Positions 35,050 to 44,005 of a DNA stretch of 64,000 nt are shown here, piece after piece (the first letter of the stretch is position 1; each line of letters opens with the position of its first letter). The position numbers and the translations under genes are program-made. Origin of the DNA: CAVSRC01 sp963781775 (GTDB lineage: Bacteria > Pseudomonadota > Alphaproteobacteria > Rhizobiales > Kaistiaceae); the NCBI GenBank assembly GCA_963781775.1, contig CAWAHE010000031.1, positions 1-64,000 of the forward strand. The letters are read 5' to 3'. The notes beneath the pieces are model-generated. The model had not been told where the DNA came from. It searched no databases and saw only the letters and a program-made list of their open reading frames with translations.

Positions 35050-35077
35050 CGCTCCATCGTAGAATTACGATGGAGCG
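35050..35077 (-). promoter_or_regulatory. Perfect 12-bp dyad: probable ArsR operator
   Basis: CGCTCCATCGTA, four bases, then TACGATGGAGCG form a perfect palindrome that ends four bases before the arsR ATG. The ATCGTA-N4-TACGAT core is the kind of site ArsR dimers bind. At this position it would block the promoter of the arsR-exporter operon. Confidence 0.8.
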
Positions 35078-35124
35078 GAGTTAAGACGCGGCTGCCCAAA
35101 AAGCAAGCAAACTTCTCTGCAGGC

Positions 35125-36852
35125 TCAATTCTTGGCGACGTCCGGGCTCACCGGCATGACGAAGACCTGGCCGGGATAGATCCAGTGCGGATTGCGGATC
35201 TGGTCCTTGTTGGCCTGGTAGACGGTCGACCAGCGGATGCCCTTGCCCCAGGCTTCGCGAGCGATGCGCCACAGGTTGTCGCCGCGCTTGATGATCACGG
35301 TCTCGACCTGCGGGGCCTTGCCGGACACATCGGCGCCGGTCGTGGCGCCGGTGTCGCCCGTCGCCTTCAGCGAGGCGACGTTGATCTCACGCGCGAAAGG
35401 CACCTCGGCGCGCGCCAGGACCGTGCCAGACGTATCGCCCACCTGATCGGCGCGAACCGTGTAGCTGCCCGGCGCGACTTCACGATGAACCTCGACCAGC
35501 CACGTGCCCGACGGCGACGGTTTGGCTTCGCCGATCGGCTTGTCGTCGAGATAAACGCGAACCGGCTCCGGTGTCGCCGCCGTGCCGGCGACGAACAGCA
35601 TGCCCGCCGTGTCCGCTTCGACGGCGGAAACGACGACCTCGGGAGTTGGCTTGGCCGGTGCCGGCGGTTGAGCCGGCGGCGTCTCGGCGACCGTCGCTGA
35701 GGGTGCCGGCGACGCCGCGGTCGTCGCAGCCGGCGCTTCGGGCTTGGCCTCCGGCGCACTGGCGACCTGGGACTCGGAAGCAGCCGGAGCCGGCGCGGCC
35801 GTTTCGGGCTGCGCGGCGGCGGTGTCAGTCTTCGGCGCTTCGGCAGGCGTCCCAGTGTCGGCGTTTGCCACTGGCGTGCCGGTGCCGGCCTGCGGCGATT
35901 CCGCCGGCGTTCCTGAATCGGTGTTGGCGACCTGCGTGCCGGCGGCTGGCGCGGCCGCCGCGGGCACCTGGAGCACGCGGCTCGGCCCATCGGGGGCATT
36001 CAGGACGACCAGCACGTCCTTCGATCCCTTTTCGGGAACCGACACCGCCACGCGCTGATCCGACAACGTCGAAACCGATTGATCCTTGGATGTGGTGCGG
36101 ATGCCGAGGTCATGGGTGCCGGGCTGGAGCGCGCTATCGAGCGCCAGTGCCCACTCTCCCTGATCGTTGGCGGTCGCGGTGGCGATAGCGGCAACGCCGT
36201 CGAGAACCTCGACGGTCGCATTGGGCGCGGCCAGGCCGGCAACGACGGTGTCACCCGACGGCTCGACGCGGACGACGTCGAAAGTCGGCACGACAATGCC
36301 CGGCCCAGCAGGCGGCGGTGTCGGTTCGGCCGTGGCAGGTGGTTGGGCGGTGGCCGGCGGTTCTGCCGTGGCGACTTCTGTCTGCGGCTGACCGGAAGCG
36401 GGTGCCGCGGGGCCGGTGGACGGCGCTGTCGCGGCCTGCTGCTCAGCCGGAGCCGCGGCGGCGGCCGGCGGATTCGCGGCCATGGAATTGTCAGTGGCGG
36501 CCGGTGCATTGGCGGCCATCGAATTGTCAGACGCCGCTGGCGCGGTCGCGGCGGGCGTCTCTGGTGACGAAGCAGGCGTCGCGGCCGTGGTCTCGGCGGG
36601 CTTATCGGCCGGCGTCTGCGCCGCCGGTGCTGCGGCGGTCGCGTCCGGCGTCGCCGGCTGCGCCTCGGTCACCGATGCGGGTGGCGCGGTCGCCGTATCG
36701 CCCGGCGCAACCGGTTCGCCGGACGATTCGGCGGGTGCAGAAGCCACCGGAGCCTCGCCGTTGTCCTTGTTGACCTCAAACCACGTGAGGCCGGCAACGA
36801 CAACGATAAGAACGATAAGCGCGATCAGTCCGGCGAGCCGGCGTTTGTCCAT
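35125..36852 (-). CDS. LysM-domain envelope protein with Ala/Pro-rich linker
   Basis: A 575-residue protein: an N-terminal membrane helix (LAGLIALIVLIVVVAGLTWF), a long low-complexity Ala/Pro/Thr region (about 30-190) with DNSMAANAPAA-like repeats, an Ig-like segment around 200-285, a second low-complexity linker, another Ig-like segment around 410-480, and a C-terminal LysM domain (VIIKRGDNLWRIAREAWGKG, then PGQVFVMP). It is probably anchored in the inner membrane and binds peptidoglycan. It is followed by no cotranscribed gene; arsR lies upstream of its stop on the same strand but downstream in transcription is the 78-bp arsR promoter region. Confidence 0.82.
   Translation of the reverse strand: MDKRRLAGLIALIVLIVVVAGLTWFEVNKDNGEAPVASAPAESSGEPVAPGDTATAPPASVTEAQPATPDATAAAPAAQTPADKPAETTAATPASSPETPAATAPAASDNSMAANAPAATDNSMAANPPAAAAAPAEQQAATAPSTGPAAPASGQPQTEVATAEPPATAQPPATAEPTPPPAGPGIVVPTFDVVRVEPSGDTVVAGLAAPNATVEVLDGVAAIATATANDQGEWALALDSALQPGTHDLGIRTTSKDQSVSTLSDQRVAVSVPEKGSKDVLVVLNAPDGPSRVLQVPAAAAPAAGTQVANTDSGTPAESPQAGTGTPVANADTGTPAEAPKTDTAAAQPETAAPAPAASESQVASAPEAKPEAPAATTAASPAPSATVAETPPAQPPAPAKPTPEVVVSAVEADTAGMLFVAGTAATPEPVRVYLDDKPIGEAKPSPSGTWLVEVHREVAPGSYTVRADQVGDTSGTVLARAEVPFAREINVASLKATGDTGATTGADVSGKAPQVETVIIKRGDNLWRIAREAWGKGIRWSTVYQANKDQIRNPHWIYPGQVFVMPVSPDVAKN
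36416..36560. repeat. Short tandem repeats in the LysM gene linker
   Basis: The coding strand repeats a unit giving DNSMAAN followed by A/P-rich residues, twice in a row, with a further degenerate copy upstream. Such Ala/Pro repeats are prone to slippage and length change between strains. Confidence 0.5.
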
Positions 36853-36962
36853 CTTTCAACCAATCCCGATGTCGTCCCGCTCTGGCGAGTCTAGGGCCGG
36901 ACGGCAAGAGCTACAAGGCTGGTCGCCGGGCCCTGGGGGCGCTTGACGCGCGACCTTGTGCG

Positions 36963-37595
36963 ATGCAACACACGCTTATGGCTGAATTGAGAAGCATCTG
37001 CGTCTATTGCGGCGCCAATACCGGCGCGCGGCCCGACTATGCGGCGGCTGCGGAGGGCCTCGGCAAGGCGATCGCGGCGTCCGGCACGCGTCTCGTCTAT
37101 GGCGGTGGATCGGTCGGGCTGATGGGCATCCTGGCGCGCGCCGTCATGACCTCGGGCGGCGTGGTAACCGGCATCATTCCGCAGTTTCTCAAGGATCGAG
37201 AGGTGATGCTGCGCGAGGTCTCGGATCTCATCGTCACCGCCGACATGCACGAGCGCAAACGCACGATGTTCGAACATTCGGACGCGTTCGTCGCGCTGCC
37301 GGGCGGCATCGGGACGCTGGAAGAGGTCGTCGAGATGATGACCTGGGCCCAGCTCGACCAGCACATGAAGCCGGTCCTGATCGTCAATCTCAACCGCTTC
37401 TGGGATCCGCTGATCGCCCTCTTCCGGCGCATGAGCGAGGAAGGATTCCTGCGCAAGGACTTCCTTGGCGGCCACAACGACCTCCCGGTCACTTTCGTCG
37501 ATTCGGTGGATGAGGTGATCCCGGCGATTCGCAACGCCCTGGCACGCACGCCCCGACAGGCGCTGGCGGAGACCGACGGCGCCCGCCTGATGTGA
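36963..37595 (+). CDS. LOG-family nucleotide phosphoribohydrolase
   Basis: A 210-residue Rossmann protein with the LOG motifs PGGIGTLEE and ERKRTMFEHSD. The family releases the base from nucleoside monophosphates (cytokinin-activating type in plants, AMP/pyrimidine nucleotides in bacteria). ATGs at 36963 and 36978 are both possible, and neither has a good ribosome-binding site. It is divergent from the LysM gene. Confidence 0.87.
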   Translation: MQHTLMAELRSICVYCGANTGARPDYAAAAEGLGKAIAASGTRLVYGGGSVGLMGILARAVMTSGGVVTGIIPQFLKDREVMLREVSDLIVTADMHERKRTMFEHSDAFVALPGGIGTLEEVVEMMTWAQLDQHMKPVLIVNLNRFWDPLIALFRRMSEEGFLRKDFLGGHNDLPVTFVDSVDEVIPAIRNALARTPRQALAETDGARLM

Positions 37596-37607
37596 CCGCT
37601 TCGCCGG

Positions 37608-39020
37608 TCAGCGCACCGGCGTTCCCGCTTCCTCTTTGTCTGTCATTTGCTCGGCCAACCTGTGCCTGCGTCGGTTGGCGGCGCTGTGGGTTTCCGTCAG
37701 CGACATCGCCAGGAATACGGCGGCGATGTTCAGCACCAGAAGCACCATCAGCGGCACCGTCGGATTGCTCAGGTGCGCGACAAAACCAAGCACTGAGAAT
37801 CCCGCGATTGCAACGATGCCCGTTGCCACATCGCTGAAAGCAAGCAGGCATGGACGCTCCTTCGCGGAGGTCATTTCGATCAGATAGAGAGAGGTGCTGC
37901 CGGCCACGCCGATCGATCCGAAGGAGAGAAGGAAGATGACGATCGCGTACAGCCAGAGGACCGTCACCAGGCCGGTGAAATCCAGCAAGAGCGCGAACGA
38001 CGCCGAGACGGCCGCGATCATCGCGCCGAGCACCATCACCAGCCGGTGGGACGTCGCCGACACCTTTCCCCAAAGCGGAGCGCCTGCGACAATTCCAGCG
38101 CTGGCGGCGATCACCAGGATCGTCAGGCCATGCGGCGTGCCTGTGTGATAGCTGGCGGCATGGATCATGTAGAACGGCATCGCCAGCCAGACCGACAGGA
38201 ACACGATCTGCGTGACCAGGTAGCGGCGGAACCAGGGGTAGTGCATTCCGGTGACAAGACCGCGCTTCAACTCCGCCATGATGTGAACGCCGTCCAGCTT
38301 GCGCAGAACGCGAATCCTGTGCCCCTCGTGGGTGACATCTTCTCCGGGAAGAAGCCCGGGCGTTTCCGCCGCCCGCTGTGCCTCCTCCTGTTCCTCGATC
38401 AGCCGAATGCCGGCAATGAACACACCGGCCACGATCAACGCGGCGATGCCCACCCAGAGCACGATGATGTGACGCTGAAGGGGGGTATCGGCCGCCAGCA
38501 GGTCCTTGGTCAGCCACGCCGCGGCAATCGCGACCGTGCCGGCGATCGTTGCCTGAGAGAACCTGAACCAGCCGCGACGCTGCTCCGGCACGACAATGCC
38601 GAAGAGTTGGCCGATGCCGACGTTCTTGATGCCCTTGCAAAAGCCGAGAACAATGGCGCAAGCCATGAAGAGGCCGACCACGACGGCCTTGGACGCGCCG
38701 TCCGACGCGATCGCAATAACGGCAAACGATCCCGCCGACAGCAGCGTCGGCCACAGGATGGAGAATTTGGCGAGACGAATCTCGCGCAGGAAAGGCGCGG
38801 CGAGCAGCTCCGACGTCAGCTGCGACGCCTTCATGACCGGGAGCAGTAGCCCCACGAAGAAAACCGGGGCGCCCAGCGCCATGTACAGGAACGGCAGCAC
38901 GAGACTCGCGCTGGCCAATTGCCCGCCGGTCGACGAAGCGATCCCGGAGGAGAACACCAGAGAGAGGTTCCGCCGCAGACTCTTGTCGTCGGCTTTTGTC
39001 GGGCTCGCCGCTTCCGTCAT
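37608..39020 (-). CDS. MFS-type transporter
   Basis: About 470 residues with twelve or so hydrophobic segments split by a cytoplasmic loop near residues 200-240 (EEQEEAQRAAETPGLL). Overall shape is that of a major facilitator, but I do not recognise the subfamily or substrate. I chose the ATG at 39020; a TTG at 39029 is in frame. A short dyad (39050-39062, AAGGAT-C-ATCCTT) lies just upstream. Confidence 0.78.
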   Translation of the reverse strand: MTEAASPTKADDKSLRRNLSLVFSSGIASSTGGQLASASLVLPFLYMALGAPVFFVGLLLPVMKASQLTSELLAAPFLREIRLAKFSILWPTLLSAGSFAVIAIASDGASKAVVVGLFMACAIVLGFCKGIKNVGIGQLFGIVVPEQRRGWFRFSQATIAGTVAIAAAWLTKDLLAADTPLQRHIIVLWVGIAALIVAGVFIAGIRLIEEQEEAQRAAETPGLLPGEDVTHEGHRIRVLRKLDGVHIMAELKRGLVTGMHYPWFRRYLVTQIVFLSVWLAMPFYMIHAASYHTGTPHGLTILVIAASAGIVAGAPLWGKVSATSHRLVMVLGAMIAAVSASFALLLDFTGLVTVLWLYAIVIFLLSFGSIGVAGSTSLYLIEMTSAKERPCLLAFSDVATGIVAIAGFSVLGFVAHLSNPTVPLMVLLVLNIAAVFLAMSLTETHSAANRRRHRLAEQMTDKEEAGTPVR

Positions 39021-39137
39021 CACCGCCAAATCTTACGGGAGGAAGATCGAAGGATCATCCTTTGGCCGAAGGGTAAAATTATCGCTTCGCGATTGCCTAA
39101 AAATATCGTCCGTTCGGGGGCCTTGAACAGGGTCCGT

Positions 39138-40736
39138 TCAGGCGGGCGCGACGCCCGCCTTCAGCAGCTTGTAGATGATTGAATCGTTGAGCGCCTCGAA
39201 CGAGGCGTCAACGACGTTCTCCGACACGCCGACCGTGAACCACGAGTCGCCGGCCGCGTCGCTGGACTCGATGAGGACACGGGTCACTGCCTCGGTGCCA
39301 CCATTGAGGATACGCACCTTGTAGTCGACCAGTTCGAGGTCGGCGATGACATGCCGGTAGGCGCCGAGATCCTTGCGCAGCGCCTTGTCGAGCGCGTTCA
39401 CCGGGCCGTTGCCTTCCGCTACCGTCAACAGCCGCTCGCCGCCGACCACGATCTTGACCACCGCCTCCGAGACCGACACCAGTTCGCCCAACGCATTGTG
39501 GCGGCGCTCCACGGTAACGTGGAAGCCCTCCACCTCGAAATAGTCGGGCACCCCGCCGAGCAGACGGCGGGCGAGCAGTTCGAAAGAGGCGCTGGCGCCC
39601 TCATAGGCGTAGCCGATCGCCTCGCGTTCCTTGACCTCGCTCAACAGCCCGTCGAGGCGGCGATCGTCCTTGGCAACCTCGATGCCCATTCGCGACAGCT
39701 CGGCCAGGAGGTTCGCCTTGCCCGCCTGGTCGGAGACCAGAACGTGGCGGCGGTTGCCGACCGCTTCGGGCGGCACGTGCTCGTAGGTCTTCGGGTCCTT
39801 GGCGAGCGCCGAGGCGTGAATGCCGGCCTTGGTGGTGAAGGCGCTGGCGCCGACATAGGGCGCTTGCCGGTTGGGCGCGCGATTGACCAGCTCGTCGAAG
39901 CGGTGGGCGAGCGCGGTCAGGCCGGCAAGTCCTTCCATGCTGACGCCGGTGTCGAAGCGGTCCTTGTAGGGCGCCTTCAGCAACAGCGTCGGGATCAGCG
40001 ACATCAGGCTGGCGTTGCCGCAGCGCTCGCCGATGCCGTTGAGCGTGCCCTGGATCTGGCGGGCGCCAGCGCGCACGGCGGCCAGCGAATTCGCCACGGC
40101 CTGCTCCGTGTCGTTATGGGCGTGGATGCCGAGATGATCGCCGGGCACGACCTTGGCGACTTCGGCGACGATCGCCTCGACCTCCTCGGGGAGCGTGCCG
40201 CCGTTGGTGTCGCAGAGCACCACCCAGCGCGCACCGTTGTCATAGGCGGCCTTGGCGCAGGCGAGCGCGTATTCCGGGTTGGCCTTGTAGCCGTCGAAGA
40301 AATGTTCGCAGTCGAGCAGCACCTCCCGGCCCGCTTCCTTCGCCGCCGTCACCGACTGGCGGATGCCGTCGAGGTTTTCTTCTTCGGTCGAGCCGAGCGC
40401 GACGCGAACCTGATAGTCCCAGGTCTTGGCGACAAAGCAGATGGCGTCGGCGCTGGCGTCGATCAGTGCGCGCAGGCCGGGATCGTTGGAGAGACTGACG
40501 CCGGCGCGCTTGGTCATGCCAAAGGCGGTGAAGGCGGCGTGGTTCGTGCGCTTCGCCTCAAAGAAGGCCGTGTCGGTCGGGTTGGCGCCCGGATAGCCGC
40601 CCTCGACATAGTCGATGCCGAGGTCGTCGAGCATGCCGGCGACCAGTATCTTGTCCTCGAGCGTGAAGTCGACGCCGTTGGTCTGCGCGCCGTCGCGCAA
40701 GGTCGTGTCGAAGAGATACAGTCGTTCTTTACTCAT
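39138..40736 (-). CDS. cimA: Citramalate synthase CimA
   Basis: A 532-residue HMGL-like TIM barrel plus C-terminal LeuA-type regulatory domain. It starts MSKERLYLFDTTLRDGAQTN, and further motifs are GIHAHNDTEQAVANSLAAVR and GTLNGIGERCGNA. CimA condenses pyruvate and acetyl-CoA to (R)-citramalate, the first step of threonine-independent isoleucine synthesis. Its first 12 codons are duplicated 118 bases upstream. The stop codon is embedded in a GC-rich hairpin (39140-39160). Confidence 0.92.
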   Translation of the reverse strand: MSKERLYLFDTTLRDGAQTNGVDFTLEDKILVAGMLDDLGIDYVEGGYPGANPTDTAFFEAKRTNHAAFTAFGMTKRAGVSLSNDPGLRALIDASADAICFVAKTWDYQVRVALGSTEEENLDGIRQSVTAAKEAGREVLLDCEHFFDGYKANPEYALACAKAAYDNGARWVVLCDTNGGTLPEEVEAIVAEVAKVVPGDHLGIHAHNDTEQAVANSLAAVRAGARQIQGTLNGIGERCGNASLMSLIPTLLLKAPYKDRFDTGVSMEGLAGLTALAHRFDELVNRAPNRQAPYVGASAFTTKAGIHASALAKDPKTYEHVPPEAVGNRRHVLVSDQAGKANLLAELSRMGIEVAKDDRRLDGLLSEVKEREAIGYAYEGASASFELLARRLLGGVPDYFEVEGFHVTVERRHNALGELVSVSEAVVKIVVGGERLLTVAEGNGPVNALDKALRKDLGAYRHVIADLELVDYKVRILNGGTEAVTRVLIESSDAAGDSWFTVGVSENVVDASFEALNDSIIYKLLKAGVAPA

Positions 40737-40855
40737 GACCGTGCCCCTGGGCCGCGACGGCCTTTGTCATGTTTGTCCGTCCTCGGCGCGACGCGCCTGC
40801 GGGCGGACGGGCCCGCAGCGTCGTGTCGAAGAGATACAGTCGTTCTTTACTCATG
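40702..40855 (-). repeat. 36-bp direct repeat duplicating the cimA start
   Basis: An identical 36-base sequence occurs at 40702-40737 (the real cimA start) and at 40820-40855, 118 bases upstream. Each copy holds the ATG and the codons for MSKERLYLFDTT. The bases flanking the copies are also similar (CGCAAGG and CGCAGCG). Confidence 0.85.
40729..40854 (-). CDS. Upstream open frame made by the duplicated cimA start
   Basis: From the upstream repeat copy a 41-codon frame runs MSKERLYLFDTTLRARPPAG onward and ends at a TAA that overlaps the true cimA start (ATGAGTAA). It begins 5 bases after the stop of the preceding GFA gene. Its first 14 residues equal those of CimA; the rest resembles nothing. 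It may be a scar or a translational coupler. It is not a branched-chain-rich leader peptide. Confidence 0.4.
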   Translation of the reverse strand: MSKERLYLFDTTLRARPPAGASRRGRTNMTKAVAAQGHGHE

Positions 40856-40859
40856 GCGG

Positions 40860-41351
40860 TTACTCGGCGGGAGGCCAGGCCTTTGTGTCGTGATCGGGAT
40901 GCTGGTGGTTGCTGCGGGCGATATTCGCCGCGAGATCCGGCGTATCCTCTTCAGTCGTCTTCTCGCCGGGAAGCCCGGCGAGCGCCGTGAAATAGGGCAG
41001 CCGTCCCTCGATACCGTATTGCATGCCGGGCGCGACCTTCGCCGGCTCATCGAGCGAACCGATGGAGACGCAGATCGTCGGGTCGTCGATGTCATGGATG
41101 GTCAGCGGCGTGCCGCAGGCGCGGCAGAAGCCGCGCTCGGCTATGTCCGAACTCATGAAGATGGCCAACGCACCGCGCGTCAGCTCGAATTTCTCCACTG
41201 GCACTTTGGCGAACGGCGCGAAGAACGAGCCGAAGGCCTTCTGGCACATGCGGCAGTGGCAGATGTGCGGGTTCGTCGGCTGCTCGTGCAGCGCATAGCG
41301 CACCGCGCCACACTGGCAACCACCGCTGAGGCGGACGGAGTGCTCAGTCAT
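40860..41351 (-). CDS. GFA-domain zinc protein, copy 1
   Basis: A 163-residue GFA/CENP-V-fold protein with all zinc cysteines: GGCQCGAVRY, ICHCRMCQ and RACGTPL. The domain was first linked to glutathione-dependent formaldehyde activation, but most members have no proven function. It is a close tandem paralogue of the gene just upstream, sharing an identical block of 37 residues around the first zinc motifs. The start overlaps that gene by 4 bases. Confidence 0.88.
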   Translation of the reverse strand: MTEHSVRLSGGCQCGAVRYALHEQPTNPHICHCRMCQKAFGSFFAPFAKVPVEKFELTRGALAIFMSSDIAERGFCRACGTPLTIHDIDDPTICVSIGSLDEPAKVAPGMQYGIEGRLPYFTALAGLPGEKTTEEDTPDLAANIARSNHQHPDHDTKAWPPAE

Positions 41352-41842
41352 GGCCCGCCTCCCGCAGGCGGCCAGACCGCCGTGTCGTGGTCGGGATGCT
41401 GGTGATTGGTGCGGGCGATATCTGCGGTGAGCTGCGGCGAATCTTCCTCGGTCGTCTTCTCGCCGGGGAGTCCCGCCAGCGCCGCAAAATAGGGCAGCCG
41501 CCCCTCGATACCGTGCTGCATGGCGGGCACCACCTTCTCAGGCGCGTCGAGCGACCCGATGGAGACCGCGATGCGCGGGCTGTCGACGTAGTGGAAGGTG
41601 AGCGGCGTGCCGCAGTCGCGGCAGAAGCCGCGCTCGGTCTTGTCGGAGCTCATGAATGTCGCAAGCGCGCCACGGGTGATCTCGAAGCTCGTCATCGGTA
41701 CGCCGGTCAGCGGCGCGAAGAACGACCCGAAGGCCTTCTGGCACATGCGGCAGTGGCAGATGTGCGGGTTGGTCGGCTGCTCGTGCAGGGCATAGCGCAC
41801 CGCCCCGCACTGGCACCCGCCGGTGAGTGATGCGTCGGCCAT
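41348..41842 (-). CDS. GFA-domain zinc protein, copy 2
   Basis: A 164-residue GFA-domain protein with GGCQCGAVRY, ICHCRMCQ and RDCGTPL. By eye it is about three-quarters identical to copy 1, including the shared tail LPGEKTTEED and NHQHPDHDT. I chose the ATG at 41842, which overlaps the VOC gene stop by one base (TGATG). An upstream in-frame start at 41869 would overlap that gene. Confidence 0.88.
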   Translation of the reverse strand: MADASLTGGCQCGAVRYALHEQPTNPHICHCRMCQKAFGSFFAPLTGVPMTSFEITRGALATFMSSDKTERGFCRDCGTPLTFHYVDSPRIAVSIGSLDAPEKVVPAMQHGIEGRLPYFAALAGLPGEKTTEEDSPQLTADIARTNHQHPDHDTAVWPPAGGGP

Positions 41843-42243
41843 CAGGTCCCCGTCTGCGGCGCGTGACACACCGCTTCGATGTTGTGGCCGTCGGGATCGA
41901 GCACGAAGGCGCCGTAGTAGGTCGGGTGATACATCTCGCGCACGCCCGGGCCGCCATTGTCCTTGCCGCCGGCGGCGAGCGCCGCGGCATGGAATTCGTC
42001 GACCTGCTTCCGGCTCTCGGCGCGGAAGGCAATATGAAGATGCGTCGCCTTGCCGCTGGCGGAGATCCAGAAGAACGGTTTGCCATCGGCCCCGATGCCG
42101 CCAGTCTGAATGCCGCCCGTCACCTCCTTGGGCAGTTCCATCACCATCGTCATGCGCAGCGGCGCCAGCGCGGCGAGGTAGAACGCCTTGGCGCGCGCGT
42201 AGTCCGACACGCCAATGCCGATGTGATCGATTTCGATGGTCAT
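41842..42243 (-). CDS. VOC (glyoxalase/dioxygenase-fold) protein
   Basis: A 133-residue vicinal-oxygen-chelate protein: metal His in IEIDHIGIGVSDYARAKAF and Glu in DPDGHNIEAVCH. The fold covers glyoxalase I, fosfomycin resistance and dioxygenases; this one is unassigned. The ATG at 42243 has GGAGG seven bases upstream. The start overlaps the restored end of cysS. Confidence 0.85.
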   Translation of the reverse strand: MTIEIDHIGIGVSDYARAKAFYLAALAPLRMTMVMELPKEVTGGIQTGGIGADGKPFFWISASGKATHLHIAFRAESRKQVDEFHAAALAAGGKDNGGPGVREMYHPTYYGAFVLDPDGHNIEAVCHAPQTGT

Positions 42244-43736
42244 CGCTTCACCTCCCATGTGGTGACGAGTTCACCGGTTGCGGGGTCCTTCGAATCCTTC
42301 AGCGCGATGCCCATGGCATCGAGTTCGTCGCGGATGCGGTCGGCCTCGGCGAAGTCCTTCGCTTTGCGCGCGGCAGCGCGGGCGGCGATGAGAGGCTCGG
42401 CCTGCTCGATGGCTTCTCTCGTCGCCTCATTCTGATCATCAAGCCCTGCGGGTCGAGGTGGGGTGATACCGAGCAGGTTCGAGACTCTGCGAGAAACGTC
42501 GGCAACTTCGTTGAATCGCCCAAGACATCTTTGGCCAACCTAGTCAGATGCGTAATCGCGAGGGGCGTATTCAAATCGTCTTCGAGCGCAGCCAACACCA
42601 ACGGATCAACGTTCGCGTCTTGAAAGGACAGCGAACTCTCGTTCAGTGGCTCAACGATATCGTCACAGATGAAGGACCACTGCACGAGTTGGTCCTCCGC
42701 GTCCCACAACCTTCGTACGGTCCAGTCAATTGGTCTGTCGATAGTGGGTTCGCAGCATAGCCAGTCGCAAAACTTCGCCGGCCCATTGATGTTCGCCGAA
42801 TTTGTCGGTCGCTACTAATTCATTAATCGTGACGAAATTACCGAGCGACTTCGACATCTTCTCGCCTTCGACCTGAAGGAAGCCGTTGTGCAGCCAGTAG
42901 TTGGCCATGACGGCCGTGCCGTGGGCGCAGCGCGACTGGGCGATCTCGTTCTCGTGGTGCGGAAACATCAGGTCGATGCCGCCGCCGTGAATGTCGAACT
43001 CGTGCGGATGGGCGAGGCCCGCGGGCGAAGGCTCGGCCTTCGCTTCGTCCCACAGCCACCTGTCGGCCATCGCCGAGCATTCCAGATGCCAGCCGGGACG
43101 TCCGGCGCCGTTGATGCCGGCGGGCGACGGCCATGCCGGCTCGCCCGGCTTCGACGGCTTCCACAGCACGAAATCCATCGGATCGCGCTTGTAGGGAGCG
43201 ACCTCGACGCGGGCGCCGGCGACCATCTCGTCCAGCGTGCGGTTGGAGAGCTTGCCGTAGTCCTTCATCGCGGCGACGTGGAAGAGCACGTTCTGCTCGG
43301 CGACATAAGCGTAGCCCTTGGCGATGAGCGCCTCGATGATCGCCTTCATTTCTTCGATGTGGTCGGTCGCGCGCGGCTCGACGGTGGGCGGCAGGCAGCC
43401 GAGCGCCGCCACGTCCTCGTGGAACTGCTTCGTCGTCCGCGTGGTGACCTGGTGGATCGCCTCGTTCAGCGGCAGGCCGGGAAATTCCTCCGCGGCGCGC
43501 GCGTTGATCTTGTCGTCCACGTCCGTGATGTTGCGGACATAGGTGACATGCTCCGGCCCGTAGAGGTGCCGCAGCAGCCGAAACAGCACGTCGAAGACGA
43601 TCAGCGGCCGCGCGTTGCCGATATGGGCAAAGTCGTAGACCGTCGGCCCGCAGACGTACATGCGTACGTTCGCAGGGTCGATCGGGACGAAGTCCTGCTT
43701 CGTCCGGGTCAGCGTATTGTGCAGTCTCAAGCCCAT
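42240..43736 (-). pseudogene. cysS: Cysteinyl-tRNA synthetase CysS, broken by two frame changes
   Basis: The first 336 codons are a good class I CysRS: zinc Cys in YVCGPTVYD, HIGH-like HIGNARPLI, and KMSKS. Then HYRQTN is followed by a stop at 42726. Removing one base near 42731 (CAGACCAATT, expected CAGCCAATT) restores PIDWTV and continues through EDDLNTPLAITHL. A second shift between about 42470 and 42530 is needed to reach RVSNLLGI and the normal end DELDAMGIALKDSKDP to 42240. Bases about 42430-42845 have low GC and codons (TTA, GTA, AAT, CGA) unlike the rest of the gene. CysRS is essential, so this is a sequence error, a mosaic or a duplicate. Confidence 0.85.
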
Positions 43737-44005
43737 GTCGAAACGCTTTCTCGCCCGCCGGCCGGGGCGATCGTCTCGTCTTCAGAAAAGGCAAAGAGAG
43801 GACGGCCTCAGCCAGCGCGTTGCTAGCCGGTAATAATCCCAGAGATACAAATGGCGCGTGAACGCGGGATCGCCGTCATGTCGATCCCATTGGCGCATTT
43901 GGCGGAAAAGGTCAAGTTCGCCGCGCTTCGCCGGCGCGCCGGAAGGCCCTTGCTCGTGGCTTGCCTGCTCTTGCGGCGAAGCCGCACCATGGCCTAGGCA
44001 GGGGC

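Noticed and set aside
39140..39160. Hairpin at the cimA stop codon as a terminator
   Set aside because: A 9-bp stem with a 3-base loop is present, but it overlaps the stop codon and no T-run follows on the minus strand.
40739..40857. Branched-chain amino-acid leader peptide controlling cimA
   Set aside because: The upstream frame has only three Leu codons and no Ile or run of Leu/Ile/Val, and no terminator/antiterminator pair follows. It is explained by duplication of the cimA start.
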